Program-made: the position numbers and the translations under genes
The notes under the pieces: generated by a model
The model's input: the letters and a program-made list of their open reading frames with translations, nothing else
The model's database searches: none
What the model was told of the DNA's origin: nothing
Assembly: GCF_036785885.1 (NCBI RefSeq)
Contig: NC_092329.1
Location: 7,068,001 to 7,132,000 of the forward strand
Direction of reading: 5' to 3'
Length of the DNA stretch: 64,000 bases
Origin: Coffea arabica
Lineage: Eukaryota; Streptophyta; Magnoliopsida; Gentianales; Rubiaceae
Shown: positions 45,542-57,429 of the stretch, piece after piece
Numbering within the stretch: position 1 is the first letter of the stretch
Layout of the letters: every line of letters begins with the position of its first letter

Positions 45542-45817
45542 GGAAGAGTTCTAATAGCTACAAAAGGGATTCTAATTTCTATAAGTTTAGATTGTGGTTC
45601 ATCGGCCTGGAGCCCCAAAAGAACACCAGAGGAGAGAGAGGGCTAGATTTGGACCAGATGCAATTTCATTCAGTTGTCCGAAACTAATTGGAAGCAGGGA
45701 TCAGAAATTTTCTAGAAAAAAGTTCCGGCCTATGACTTAATTTAATTGCACAGTTCTCCTCAAAAAAATTCCTTTTTAATTGTAAAGTTTCAAAGCTTAG
45801 GTGTATTACTTGAAGTC

Positions 45818-45840
45818 TTTTTTTTTTTTTTTTGTCAAAA
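45818..45840 (-). mobile_element. Oligo(T) micro-insertion with perfect 14-bp target duplication
   Basis: Sixteen T plus GTCAAAA sits between two perfect copies of TATTACTTGAAGTC (45804-45817 and 45841-45854). The same tail-only retroposition explanation applies. Confidence 0.82.
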
Positions 45841-46004
45841 TATTACTTGAAGTCATAACAACGTGATTGACTGAGCTTATTTTTCAAAAGCTGTGCAAAA
45901 AAGTACATTGATTTCCACGGTAAAGTATTCAAGACGAGATTTTGACTATTGAGGATTCAAATTTCAGATACAGAGTGACATCTACGGACACAGGGAGGGG
46001 AAAA

Positions 46005-46215
46005 TAAGTCCAGCACAAGTTGGTTTAACTGATAAGGATAAATTATTTACTTACAAAAAGTCATATGTTCGAATTTCATTCTTGATATGAGAGTTAAATT
46101 GATAGATAATCTGTAACAATCTCTGTAAATGACTTATAGTTTCAGAGGCACGTTCTGATCCGTAGTGATAATTGAAATTAAATCCATCTGAACTTTTTCG
46201 TATCACAAAAAAATA
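46005..46215 (+). mobile_element. Candidate SINE-like sequence
   Basis: A tRNA-like start (AGTTGGTTTAACTGATAAGG) is followed about 50 bp later by a B-box-like TATGTTCGAATTTC. No clear tail or target duplication was found, so this is only a candidate. Confidence 0.35.
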
Positions 46216-46270
46216 AGTCTAAAATATATGTTCTAACCCGTAGTGATGATTGAAGTTGAATTCATTCGAA
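46152..46270. repeat. Diverged direct repeat, about 41 bp, two copies
   Basis: GTTCTGATCCGTAGTGATAA and its continuation at 46152-46192 recur at 46230-46270 with several substitutions (GTTCTAACCCGTAGTGATGA), spaced 78 bp apart. Confidence 0.7.
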
Positions 46271-46532
46271 TAGGGCTGCTAACTAGTTATCTCAATTCCA
46301 AATAGTGCACTATTCGAATAAAAATACTTGAGTTCAAACATATCAAGTTCTTCAAAGTTGAGTTTGAACTCGAACTCAAGTTTGATTTTATTTAATCTTA
46401 CTCGAACTTGAGATTGAACTCGACCAAATCGAGCTCAGTCGAATTTATTCGAGTTTAAGCAAGTTTTCAAACTCAATTTTTTTTAATAAGTTTTATAATA
46501 TTATAAATACATTACTTGACAAGGTTGAACGT

Positions 46533-47127
46533 AGAGCTGTAAACGAACCGAATCGAATCGAGTATCTCATGTTTGACCTCTGTTCGTTAAACGATTCAAA
46601 CAACGTTCGTGTTCGTTCGTTAATTTTCGAACTCCAAATCTATGTTCGTATTCGGCTCGTTAAACAAAATTCATGTTCGAATTCGAGTTCGTGTTCGACT
46701 CGTTTAACATAAACGAGCCATTCGCGAACATGCTCGAAATGCTCGAATCCAAATTATTTTAAATCTTAAATATGCCATACAAATCATTAATCATTCTAAA
46801 AAATAATTAAAATACTAAGTGACTAAATTCTATTATTCATTAACTATATAACTAACATTAACATAAAAATAACAAATAAAACCCTCCAAATATAAAAGTC
46901 TAGCTATAAAATTAACCCTAAAATTTATCAAATGATAATTATGTCCATGTTCGCGAACGTTCGTTAAAACTCGCGAACATGCTCGTATTCGCTCGATTAT
47001 TAATCGAACAAAAAAATTCGTTCGAACTCGGTTCGTTTAAGGTTTCGAACGAGTCTTTCACGAACACGAACGTGTCGAAACGAACCGAGTTACCAAACAG
47101 TTCGGTTCGTTTTAACAGCTTTAGTTG
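46533..47127. mobile_element. Foldback/MITE element rich in CGAAC/GTTCG
   Basis: The left end reads AGAGCTGTAAACGAACCGAA and the right end reverse-complements to CTAAAGCTGTTAAAACGAAC. Both arms are packed with CGAAC/GTTCG motifs that pair with each other around an A+T-rich middle (46740-46940). Flanks GTTGAACGT and GTTGACCGG may be a decayed 9-bp duplication, which would suit a Mutator-like origin. A related, more decayed piece may lie at 52640-53060. Confidence 0.6.
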
Positions 47128-48019
47128 ACCGGTACTCAGAATTTTAGTATAATCTAATTATTTTATCAAGTAACTACGTGGCACGCTTTAGATCCATTGC
47201 ATGTCAAATTAGATAGTAGTTCTCATAACAGCCAGATCATTTCTAAATTTGTGCCTTAGTTTATAAGCATATAGGAATATCTGTTTGGTTAGAAGAAGAA
47301 GCAACTAGTTTTGTCTTTAGTGGGTAAATCATACGATTAGACAAAATATTCCGCGAAAGAACCCCGAGATTCTCCACCCATTGCTAGGCTGTTGCCTGGC
47401 ATGTTGACGAATTATGACCAACTCCCCTCGCGAGGAAACTTCACACGAAGACTCTCTTTGATTAATCAAATACACATGCGTTGATGAATCACAATCATAC
47501 ATACCCCACACCTCACTCTTCTTCTTCTTCTTCTTTGATATAATAGTAGTACTTTTCATGCTGGACGAAGTCATATGCAAAGAATGAAAATTTTGATTTT
47601 GACAACCCAACCAAGATTTGATACATTGACCAAATTCCTCGAATTTTTCATTGCAAATGTATATTCAGCGAAAAAGTACCGGATGTGAACAAATTAGAAC
47701 ATGTTATTTGTTATGAGTGAAGTTGCTTTCGTCTAGGAAAATTTGTGGGCGGTCAATTTGAATACAATCCGCTGTGGCTTGCTGCTGCTTTGTGTTCATA
47801 TGGTTTCTGTTCTCTTTTGTGTCCATTTCTTTTGCTTGTTCCCCCGCAAAAAGACCACCGTGAAAAGCAAGGTATGGACTAATACAAGTAGAAGTCAAAT
47901 TGATAGTCAAGAAAAGGACTTTTTATATGATGGACTAATATTGCGTATATAAGTGGAATAAAGTCTTTCATTTTTTTGTTTTAAAAAAAAAAGACTTTCT
48001 TTTTTTTAAGTGAAATATA

Positions 48020-48257
48020 GTGGGCTAGTTTTTCAAATACAATAAAAACTTTTAAAAAGTACTCTAAAAGATAATCTAAAAATTACTTTAAATTTTTTTA
48101 AATTTTAAAAAATATTTCAAAATATATTCTAGAAAATTTTCTACTCTTAAATATCCCAAAATATTTTCTAAAAAATCCCAAAATATACTCTAAAAACTCT
48201 GCTACAGCAAAAAAATTTTAAAAACACCCCCAAAAAACAGCTAATCCAAACGGAGCC
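48020..48257. mobile_element. MITE-like element with GTTTGGATTAGCTG end
   Basis: The right end reverse-complements to GGCTCCGTTTGGATTAGCTG, and the left end carries GGGCTAGTTTTTCAAATAC. The interior is A+T-rich with repeated CCCAAAATATWCTCTAAAA blocks. The left border is uncertain. Confidence 0.5.
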
Positions 48258-48530
48258 TATACACAACTCTATTAGATAGAAGCAAAATAAAAGATTGACT
48301 CACCTCCTAGTTTTTAATTATCCCTACGACGATTGTTTCTATAGCATAGATATGTTGTGAAAAGCATTAAATGACTTTTTAAAGCTGAATTTTTTCAAAA
48401 AAAAAAGAGTTATGCACTAAAAATAAAAGAGAAAAATAATCAATTCAAATGTTTGATATGACTATGATTCAAGTCTATACTTAGACAAGAAACTTGAGAG
48501 GTAGTTTCAAGGCCTTAATTTCTACCAATC

Positions 48531-48596
48531 AAGTTTTTTTTTTTTTTTTTTTTTTGTAAATGAAAGGATTTAAATTCAAAACTTTTTACTTACAAC
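48531..48596 (-). mobile_element. 5'-truncated SINE fragment with short target duplication
   Basis: A T-run (22 T from 48534) is followed by GTAAATGAAAGGATTTAAAT and CAAAACTTTTTACTTACAAC. In minus orientation this is a SINE 3' part with a B-box-like GAATTTAAATCC and a poly(A) tail. Flanks TCTACCAATC (48521-48530) and TCTACTAATC (48597-48606) look like a 10-bp duplication with one mismatch. Confidence 0.6.
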
Positions 48597-49300
48597 TCTA
48601 CTAATCTATTAATAATTTTTTTTTTTTTGAAGTGGGGCGGGGCGGGGGTTGGGGCTGGTGCGGCATGGGGGGATGGGGAAGTTTGATGATGCAAGGGCCG
48701 TAAGCCCCATTAAGCGCCCGTTCCCACGAAGGAGACCAGTTGACTACCCGAGAAGGAATCACAGTATACGACAAGGCCACCGACCTTTTCATATTTTGGA
48801 CTGTCTTGTGAATTGCAATTGTCCCGATTCTACGTCAAGTAAATCTTACAAAGGCCCATCTTACAAATCGCGCCCCCTTTGCAAATAAGCTTCGCAATCT
48901 GATCCAAACCAAATCAGAAATGGCTTTTTTGATAATCTTACTTTGCAATTGTGAGTGAAACGTGGCCCAAAATCTCACCGTTTACTTGCAAAAAATTCCT
49001 TTTTTTTCCTTGGTCAATTGAGAGATGATTTTGTGTTTGCGATTATTATCTTGAAATTGAAGCCCCACACTTTCAAGAGCTTAAGAATCCACTGTAATGT
49101 GAAATCTTCAGTCCTTTATATCCAAAAAGATCAATTGTTTGTTTTCGATCTTCCTTAAATTAAAACAAAATATCATTCATGTTGATATCTTAATTGGAAA
49201 AAAGAAAAAGTTATCATGGTAGATCCAAATCCATTGACTTATTCATTGATGGCTCTGCTTGGATTGAGACAAAATATGTTTTTTTTTTTAAATTTATGGA

Positions 49301-49810
49301 GTCTATGGTAACAAACACAAAAAATAACTCCAAAAATACACAAAAAAAAAAGTAAAAGTAAAAGTAAAAATAAACTTTAAACTTCTTTCTTCTTCCACAC
49401 ATCACTCATCTCACCATCACTGCTACCTTTCTCTCGTTTTTTTTCCCCTCTTTCTCTCTATCCCTTTCCTCCTCTCTTCCCCCCCTCTTTCTGTCCCTTT
49501 CCTCCTCCCTCTCCCTCTTTCCTCCCTCCCTTCTCCTCCTTTTCTCTTTTTGGTCGCAACCGTTGTGACCAAAGAAGGAGAGAGAGGAGAGGAGGGTTGC
49601 AGGGAAGGCAGGAGAGGGGAGGGATGAAAGAGAGAGAGGGTGAAGGGGAAGAGGAAGGAGAAGAAAGGAAGGGCAGTGGTGGCAATAGAGGAGGGAAGCA
49701 ATAGTGGTGAGTGGTGAAAATTTTTCAAAAATTAAAAATATCTTAATAAAATTTTAAATTTTAAAAATATTTCAAAAAAACGTCTTGAGAAACATTTAAT
49801 CCAAATAGAC
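49301..49810. mobile_element. Foldback element with polypyrimidine and polypurine arms
   Basis: The left arm (about 49430-49550) is almost only C and T and the right arm (about 49567-49700) almost only G and A. They meet at a near-perfect hairpin centred on 49560 (TTTGGTCGCAA / TTGTGACCAAA). Outer parts also mirror each other (CACTCATCTCACCATCACTG against the complement of AGTGGTGAGTGGTG). The ends GTCTATGG and, in reverse complement, GTCTATTTGGATT suggest a MITE. Long minus-strand open frames here are low-complexity artefacts. Confidence 0.6.
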
Positions 49811-50145
49811 AATCTATATGAATTGTTTTTCACGTACATCGTTTCAGTAAAATTTTTAACAAACACTTCCTAAAAACTTCTAATCTATATGGAGCCGGTA
49901 TTATAAGTTTATTTCTTAAATTCCCAATAATTGGATATACAATTAAGACATCATTTTTTTCCCTCTCCTTCTCATTACCAATTCATCAAATTTGAAGTTA
50001 GTTATACATCTATTCCCTGCTACATGCTAGTACGACCTTTAATTGGGCTGGTTATGGGGTGCTCATTACCTTCTAATCTTATGTATAAACGGTATAGGCA
50101 TTCGCATAACTTTGAAGTCGTCAAATATTTGCTCAGCATGCTTAC

Positions 50146-50234
50146 CTGCTAAGATCATCACTCAGCTCTAATCGCTCAATGATGTACCAAGCAATTTGAT
50201 CCAATGTAACAGCAGAAGCAATGAAAGGGATTGG
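50146..50234 (-). pseudogene. Orphan exon-like fragment with consensus splice borders
   Basis: On the minus strand CTCTGCAG precedes 89 bases that end AGCAG, followed by GTAAGC, both strong splice signals. One frame is open and protein-like: PIPFIASAVTLDQIAWYIIE followed by RLELSDDLS. No neighbouring exons were recognised within about 1 kb on either side, and I do not know the parent family. It may be a captured exon, a relic of a decayed gene, or part of an undetected gene. Confidence 0.35.
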
Positions 50235-51405
50235 CTGCAGAGTTTAATACATTAGTAGCAGTGCCAGACCAAAAACTTATAATAGGAAATTGACAATGTA
50301 ATTATTCAGTGGTGTATGCAGAACCAACCCACCTCAAAGAGTGAGTGCCCAACTGAGCACTAAGTCCCACCTGGTGAGCTCCTAGTAGCGTTCACAATCT
50401 CCAGTCCTTTTCTGAGTTAGGTAAGTTACATATATTCTGAACACGAGGCTTACTTTCCAAGGCAAAACGCTCACGAATCCATCCATTAAACATGGGAAGT
50501 TAAGTGCTCCTATGTAATGATGACTAATGAGTTTGCGTGGATTGAATCAGTCCCCTCCCCATTTTACATTCAAGGATTATGCCTTCTCTCCACTTCCAAC
50601 GACCAACTCAAATACCCCTTGGATTATATGATTTGGTCTTGATGCCAAAAAGAGTACCCCTGTAAAGTGATAACAAAATTCGGAATTGACACAAGAAAAG
50701 CACTTTGAATTGTTGATTAATCGTCAGAGATGGCTTAGAAACCACTAGTTCATTATCAAATGGAGGTCCCCAAAGAAAATTTCGCCAGAAAGAAAGACTC
50801 AGATGCCTCCAGTCTAGACAATTGACATAATTAATTAATGAAGAGCGACTAGTTGATGGGGGGGAAACATACAAAAGAGAGTAATGCATGGTTTACTTTT
50901 CTCCAACTAACCTTGTTGCATTTGACAATCATAAAATAATGAAATGGAAGACTTGGAAGTTGCCAATGCGACCTCATTAGGTAGACACAGACTCAGAAAG
51001 CACAAATATAGAACTTCCCAAGTTCAAAGCTGTAATGAAGTGGGCCGATGACTCGGAACCATAAATTCTTACCATATATTGTTGATCTGAACTGGTGATA
51101 GATAGTCACTGCTTTTTTCTAAGTGATCTTGTCGCTGATATGATAGCTAGTCTGTAGATTAGCGACTTGATCACCCTGAAACCCAAAAACAAAAGTACCT
51201 ATGACTAGTCATCGATAAATGGACATCAACTTGAAAGCGTCGTCGAAGTTTCATCGGTAAGAAAATTGTACTCAAGAAAAGCTTGTTCTTATAATTTAAA
51301 ACCCTTTGACAAAGTTCTGTACCAGAAGTTATACCGTATACGTCACAATTCAAAAGGACGCCGGGGAATCATTAATTTTCCTCTCCAGAAGACAATCTTG
51401 ATGCA

Positions 51406-51549
51406 CAATTTTGGATTGTCATTTTTCTCCAAAAAATTTTTTATGTTTTTCGAGAACACAGTTTTCAGTCATCCTTTTTACCTCAAATACATTAAATTGT
51501 TACAATAATTTTTTCTACAAAAATTTCAAAAAATAGCAATCCAAACAGG
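51406..51549. mobile_element. Short MITE with GTTTGGATTG ends
   Basis: The left end TTTTGGATTGTCATTTTTC pairs with the right end, whose reverse complement is CCTGTTTGGATTGCTATTTT. It spans about 144 bp, is A+T-rich and has no coding capacity. Confidence 0.6.
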
Positions 51550-53711
51550 TTCAAAAATTGCAAGTTGGTTAATCTTGTTTTCTTGATGATCTTGTGGGAT
51601 GAGTTGATCAAAGTTGTAAAGCAACGCCAAGAGAATGACAGGGCTAATTAATTCTGTGGACTAAACGCATATTAACCATACTTGTCCTAGTAATCAAAAA
51701 AATATGGCATCAAAATGGTTTAAAGCATGAAGTCAGGCCAGAAACAGGGAAATTGAATGACCTCTTAATGTCCATTTTACATGAATACTTCAACTTCTAA
51801 CCAAACCCAAGGACTTTGATCTAGTCAATTGATGTTTATTTCTTCCCAACATTAGGTTGATCCTAGCATAACCTTCATGTTAGGTATCAGTCTAAAAATA
51901 CAAATTTGAGAGGCCTCATGGAAACTCATTGTCGGAAGCTTCCGGGGGCACTATACAAGGACCCAATTGCAAGTTTTAGATAATTTCGTAGATTCTCTGT
52001 TGAGCAGCCTAATGGAAAATTGTACGTACTGTTAAATCCAATTTTTCTTCGTTGTTGAACAACATTTCGTTGCCTTCACAGGTTCACTGGTCGATTGTTC
52101 TGGATCATCTCTCAATTAGCTTTCTTAACGCTCCAGAAATTGCTTTCTTGATGCTTCTGACAAATCAAAACGTGGGGGAAAATGGTGTCCAGTTCCAGTG
52201 TTGAATGTTGCAAATGTGTTGCTTGTTCCCATGCAGTCGTCCAGAGAAGCAAGATGGCAGTTTAGATATGATCATATGGAGAAGTGAAGGATGTGATCAC
52301 TTAGATGTTAGTCGGATGACGCGGAGAGCTTCGCAAAAAAGACATTATTGTGAAAACTTACTTTGAATACTTGGCTCCATGAACATACTTGTATTGGGAT
52401 TTATTAGTTTGTTTTTATAACAAATAAAAATTATAGATAATTTATAGAAATTGGTTTTACAGTTTTGCAAAAGTATTTTTTTCCTTGTTTTTATAAACTT
52501 GTAAACCTTTTGATTACGTGCTACAATTTTATGAGCCATTTGTAAATGGACAGGCGAATGTATAACGTAGAGATTAAACAAGATTAAGTGGGTGCTGAAT
52601 GGGTAAACATACTTAGTTGGTGCTTATTAGTATAAGAGTGCATTCGATTCAAATCGAGTTTGAATAGTGTACTATTTTAGCTCAACTCGAGATAAAATAT
52701 CTAAATTTCAGCTCATCAAGTTTATAAAAGCTAAATCCGAACTTCAGCTCAAGCTGGAGCTCAAGTGTAATCTAGAGTAATCAAGTTTAAGTGAGCCCAA
52801 TCGAACTTACATAATATACATTAATATTTTATATAGTTTTAAATAAGGGATATAATTGACATTTTACACTAATAAATATAAAAGTTTTGAAAAATAAATA
52901 TACATTAGAAGTCCAATTAAACTTGATGAGCCTACTATCTTAACATTTCATTGTTCGAACTAAACTCGTGTAGGCAAACGAGCAGCTCGAGTTCAATCAA
53001 CACCGAACATGAGTTACTTATAAGTTCAAGCCGAGTTATTTGATGAACTTGCATACCTACTTATTAGGTATAGTGAGCAGTCTAAATTAACTTATTAAGA
53101 ATAAATTAAGAACTCTATAATGTTACAAGAGCGACAACCCCACCGAAAAATGGCTTTATACTACAGAAAAGATAGCTGCATCAATAGTAAAAATACTCAA
53201 ACGGAGCAGGTTTGCCGTTTATACGTACGTCATTTAGTATATTCTGGAGTTATATAGTCATGGTGATGTAATACAAATGACGTTAGAAATTTTGCAAATA
53301 CAAAAAAGAAAAACCCATGCAAGTTTTGAACATTTCACGTGATTTACAAATGAATTTTCCCGAGTATTTTCACACAAATATATAAGAGAGACTGCCATGT
53401 TACGGATCCCGTAATATCCCCTTGGCCAAAGCCCAGAGATGTGCATGTGTAAATGTACTTTTCTTGATGGGAACTGCTCTCCCTCCGATCAAGCAACAGA
53501 ATGTGCAGAAAAAGATATGGGCCCACTGGAGTGTTACTCGTCCTAAGAAACCTGCATGGATCAGTTGACACGCGTAGGACAACATTAAAGTTTGTACCTT
53601 TATTGCTTCCTGTTTGGACCCATGTTTTCAGCTGGCGAATTAACTCTAGGTTTTCTGTCCCGCGTTGTTCAATAACACTCGTTGACGCATCTAAAATTCG
53701 CATACCATGTA

Positions 53712-54255
53712 CTCCCTTTTTTTATAACTGACGTTTAAGGTTTTGCACACCAATTAAGAAAATTTTTTTATTGCTTAAATCTGTACACTACTTTCCTTTT
53801 GTACCCTTATTAATTGTCCAATTCACCCCTGTTTTCTCTCACTAGAGTACTAAATGGTGCTGTTTTACTAGGTCAAAAGCAATGCAAACTAACTCCCACC
53901 AAACTAAATATTTCTAAAATGAAACTAAATGTTTCTAAAATGAAAAACTTTCCCACCAAAGATGGTTGAATTGCAAGTGGTTGATGCGGAGGGAGGCGGT
54001 GATGGAGAAGAACAAAGGGAGTTCAACATACTGCGAGAAAAGAAGAAAGAATACGGAGGGGCAGATAATTACTAGGGTTGTTACAAAGAGAGAAGCAATA
54101 ATTACTAGGAGTAGTAATTAAGAACCCTGTATTGGAAAAGAGAGATAAAAGGGTAAAATTGTGAAAAAATAATTAATACTGTATGGGGATAATAAAACGA
54201 CAGATAAAAGTACACTAGATCAAATTTCTTACACGTCAGTTATAAAAAAAGGGAG
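53712..54255. mobile_element. Stowaway-like (Tc1/mariner) non-autonomous element
   Basis: The terminal inverted repeats are almost perfect: CTCCCTTTTTTTATAACTGA then CGTT on the left, and the same sequence then CGTG in reverse complement on the right. CTCCC ends are typical of Stowaway. TA precedes the left end; the right TA is not visible (AGAG instead). The 544-bp interior shows no transposase. Confidence 0.72.
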
Positions 54256-54289
54256 AGAGTCATTTTGATGAATTGCTTGGTAGGTTGTA

Positions 54290-54475
54290 GGTGCATATTG
54301 GCTTCTTGGAGTTGGTTCGGATGATTTTGGGTAACCTAATTAGGTCTTGAGATTGTGTGTTCGAATCATTTCTGTATCGCTTTTGTATCCTTGGGGGCGA
54401 GGTGTACAGGCGGAGCAGGAAGATTAGTCAAGTAAAATTAGGATACTCCCTATATTAAATTTTTTTTTGTATATA
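54290..54475 (+). mobile_element. Candidate SINE-like sequence
   Basis: A tRNA-like head (TTGGAGTTGGTTCGGATGAT) is followed by a B-box-like TGTGTTCGAATCA at 54357-54369. No cloverleaf or CCA-proximal stem forms, so it is not a tRNA gene. The borders are not resolved. Confidence 0.4.
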
Positions 54476-55170
54476 TGCATATTGTAGTTATTACCCTTTC
54501 CTACATTTATATATATTTCAAATTTAATCTTACCTTTTTTTTCTTGCATTTATTTACTTTATCTAATTAATCTTACATTTTAAAAAACATGACATCTAAA
54601 GTAAATCTTAACGAGTACCCATTAAATACCGTTTGACAAACCCATTAATTTTTAAGACATATTGATTTACAAAATTAGCGGCTAACAAACTCTCTATTAA
54701 CTACTGCTACTTACGACTTTGTGACTGTAGTGAAATTCCCATGTAGTTCTATGTGTTCAAAAAATTGGGTTTTTTTTTTTTGTTTTAATGAGATTGAGCA
54801 TTATTATGGAATTATAAAATCCCTAAAACATCAAACAGAAATATTTTTTTGTTGTTGTTGCGAAAACAAAAGGATGCCTTACCTAGCAAACACGTCAACA
54901 GGACAAACTTTTCTCTTTTTAAATTTTAAATTGGGGACTCGTCATGCTAGACAATCATTACCAAAACTTTTTTTTAATAAAATGTGTCATGGATAATTTT
55001 CTTGTTAATTTATTACAACATTACATGGATAGAAGCATTCTACTTCCAATGCTCATGAGTTGCCACAAAGTCCACAATATTTAAGATGATTTCTACATCA
55101 GTTCTCGTTTACGCACAAACATACACAAATGCCACTAATTAATTTAGACACATTCATAATAAACAAGCTC

Positions 55171-55224
55171 GAAGAGGATTGGATTGGGTGGTTTTTTTTT
55201 TTTTTTTTTGAAAAAAAAAGGAAG
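55171..55224. mobile_element. Oligo(T)-containing insertion with 11-bp direct repeats
   Basis: TAAACAAGCTC occurs at 55160-55170 and 55225-55235, bracketing 54 bp that contain a T-run (18 T), G and nine A. This is consistent with another small retroposed insert, though the T-run is internal rather than terminal. Confidence 0.45.
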
Positions 55225-57054
55225 TAAACAAGCTCCTGTAATTAATTTCATTCTAACCTGGTTTTGTGCGAAGTATCATGAAACAAAAAGTTGCTTAAGC
55301 TAACCGGAGAAAGAAAATAAAGTGTTGCTATCGAAGTAAAACTATGAATTTGAGTAGCAAAGTTGCTTTAATAGTAACGGATGGAAATCAAGATCTATGA
55401 ATCCAAAGTGAAAGAAGTGAGAATTTACCTGAAGCTTTATATGTGTGTGATTGCGTAAAAAGTTATTCTGTTTGTCGATATCATATAATTACCAGCAGTT
55501 TCTGTCCATCATGTATCACATGTGGTGACTACAGCAGTATCTCTTTTCCCCTTAATCTGTCAGTTTAGTCTTATAATCTTATTTATGGCTCTTCTCGCTG
55601 TAAATGAATTAAAGTGCTCGACAATCAAGAAAGTAAAAATGCATGCTTTCTTTGAGCTGCTTTTTTTTTTTTTTTTTTTTTTTGGGGTTCCTCACATTTT
55701 TGTGCCCTTCTTCTCCTTTGTTTTGGAGGAGAGCAGAATGATGCTGAAGTGAGTTCATAAATCTAACTTGACAAAATCTTTCATGGCTGTTATTATCTTC
55801 GCAGAAGTGTTTGGTCTGATAGAGATTTTTGATGTAACGCTCACATAGGAATCTACTCGATATTGATTTCGATCTTGTTGCTTGCTCTATTTTTTGTCCG
55901 AATCTTAAAAATACATCCCGCAAGTGGTCAGATCAGATGCGTCTTTTCAGCTTTGCCATCCAGCTTCAAAAAGCTGAAACGCATTCTACATTATTGAATG
56001 AAAGAACTGTCAAAGGAAAGATCATAAGCAGCATTACCAAGCCACAGCTTCACAGGCAAGGCAAACAATTAGTTTAAGTTAAGTGGGTCTAATTTTACTG
56101 CTCCAGAATTCAATGAACTACACAGGCTACAACCTCGTACATGTTAATTATCGAGATTTCGAACTTAATGAAGCTCCAAAATCCAAAACAATATCGAAAA
56201 GTTTCAGCACTTCATCGATTTCCCAAATCTTTATACTCATATTTAACGTGCATCTTATTAACAATATGCTACTTCATTAGTTAAACATTTTAATTGCTTG
56301 AACTACATATTTCAAATTTTCACGTTTTAGTCTGTGTGAAAATAAAAATAAGAATATCTTTGTGAGACGGAGGGAGAAAATATAAAAAACAGAGTCTCAT
56401 GAATGAAAATCTTTTGGGTTACGTTTAATTTAGTGGAAATAATAACTGTCTTTAATCTGCAAACTGTATACCATGCAAACCGATGAGATGACAATTTGTG
56501 AATGTTTCGGTTTTTGCAGCATGTTCATTCGTTCATTCATTCTCTATGGATGAAAGTTTTTGAGAGAGAGATTTCAAAAGCCGAAGAAGCATCTACTACT
56601 TTTCTTTCCCCTTCTCTTCAACTTATAATTTTCTGGATTGGGATTTTGGGTTACTTATAGCTGCCTATTCTTGGAGTCTTGGGTCTGAATGTGAAAGAGG
56701 AGGGATTTCCTTTTTCTTTATTTATTTTTTTATATCCTTTATAATCTTTCTATAGCATCAAATTTTTCTTTGTTTTTTTCCAGCGGGCCGCAGGGTAATT
56801 AATTACCAATTACCTACTACAATTTATTTGTCAGCCTCATTTCTTCTAGATAACCAAACTGCACCGTCATTAACTCTCGATATCAATCAATGACGACGAA
56901 TTGGACTGAGTAAAAACCTACTCAGTCAGGCCGATTGCAGGCCAAATAACAAAGGATTTCTATTCCGCATGCATTGGGCGCCATGCTCAATCAATCGATG
57001 CTGCTTTCTTAACCTTATACCTTGATATCTATGCTCTTCTCTTTCAAGTCTTCA

Positions 57055-57056
<2 letters not shown>

Positions 57057-57097
<41 letters not shown>

Positions 57098-57111
57098 ATT
57101 ATTATTATTAT
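57057..57111. repeat. Compound (TA)n-(TTA)n microsatellite
   Basis: About 18 TA units run directly into about six TTA units. Confidence 0.95.
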
Positions 57112-57254
57112 GTTAACGGGTGAGAAAGGAGGACCTGTTAACCATTGGGACTTGACATGGCAGTAACATTTCACGTTCATAGAATTGGCAGATGGCAACC
57201 AAAGTCAAAATTGCAGCATTATGTCATTGTGTTCTTGTATTTTAATCCGACTTT

Positions 57255-57429
57255 GTGTGTTTGGATTGTCGATTATTTCACTTTATTTACATCTTATTTA
57301 CACACACTGATTTGCTTGCATCATCAACACATTTTCCAATCACCTTTTTATCTCACATATATCACATCAAAAAAGTGCTATCATACTTTTTCACAAAATT
57401 ATCTCAAATAATTTACAATCCAAACACAG
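57255..57429. mobile_element. Short MITE with TGTTTGGATTGT ends
   Basis: The left end GTGTGTTTGGATTGTCGATT matches the reverse complement of the right end, CTGTGTTTGGATTGTAAATT. It spans about 175 bp and is non-coding. It is clearly related to the element at 51406-51549. Confidence 0.65.

Noticed and set aside
49423..49728. Two long minus-strand ORFs
   Set aside because: Low-complexity translation of the C/T and G/A arms of the foldback element.
54340..54420. Possible tRNA gene because of TGTGTTCGAATCA
   Set aside because: No acceptor or anticodon stems; listed only as a SINE candidate.
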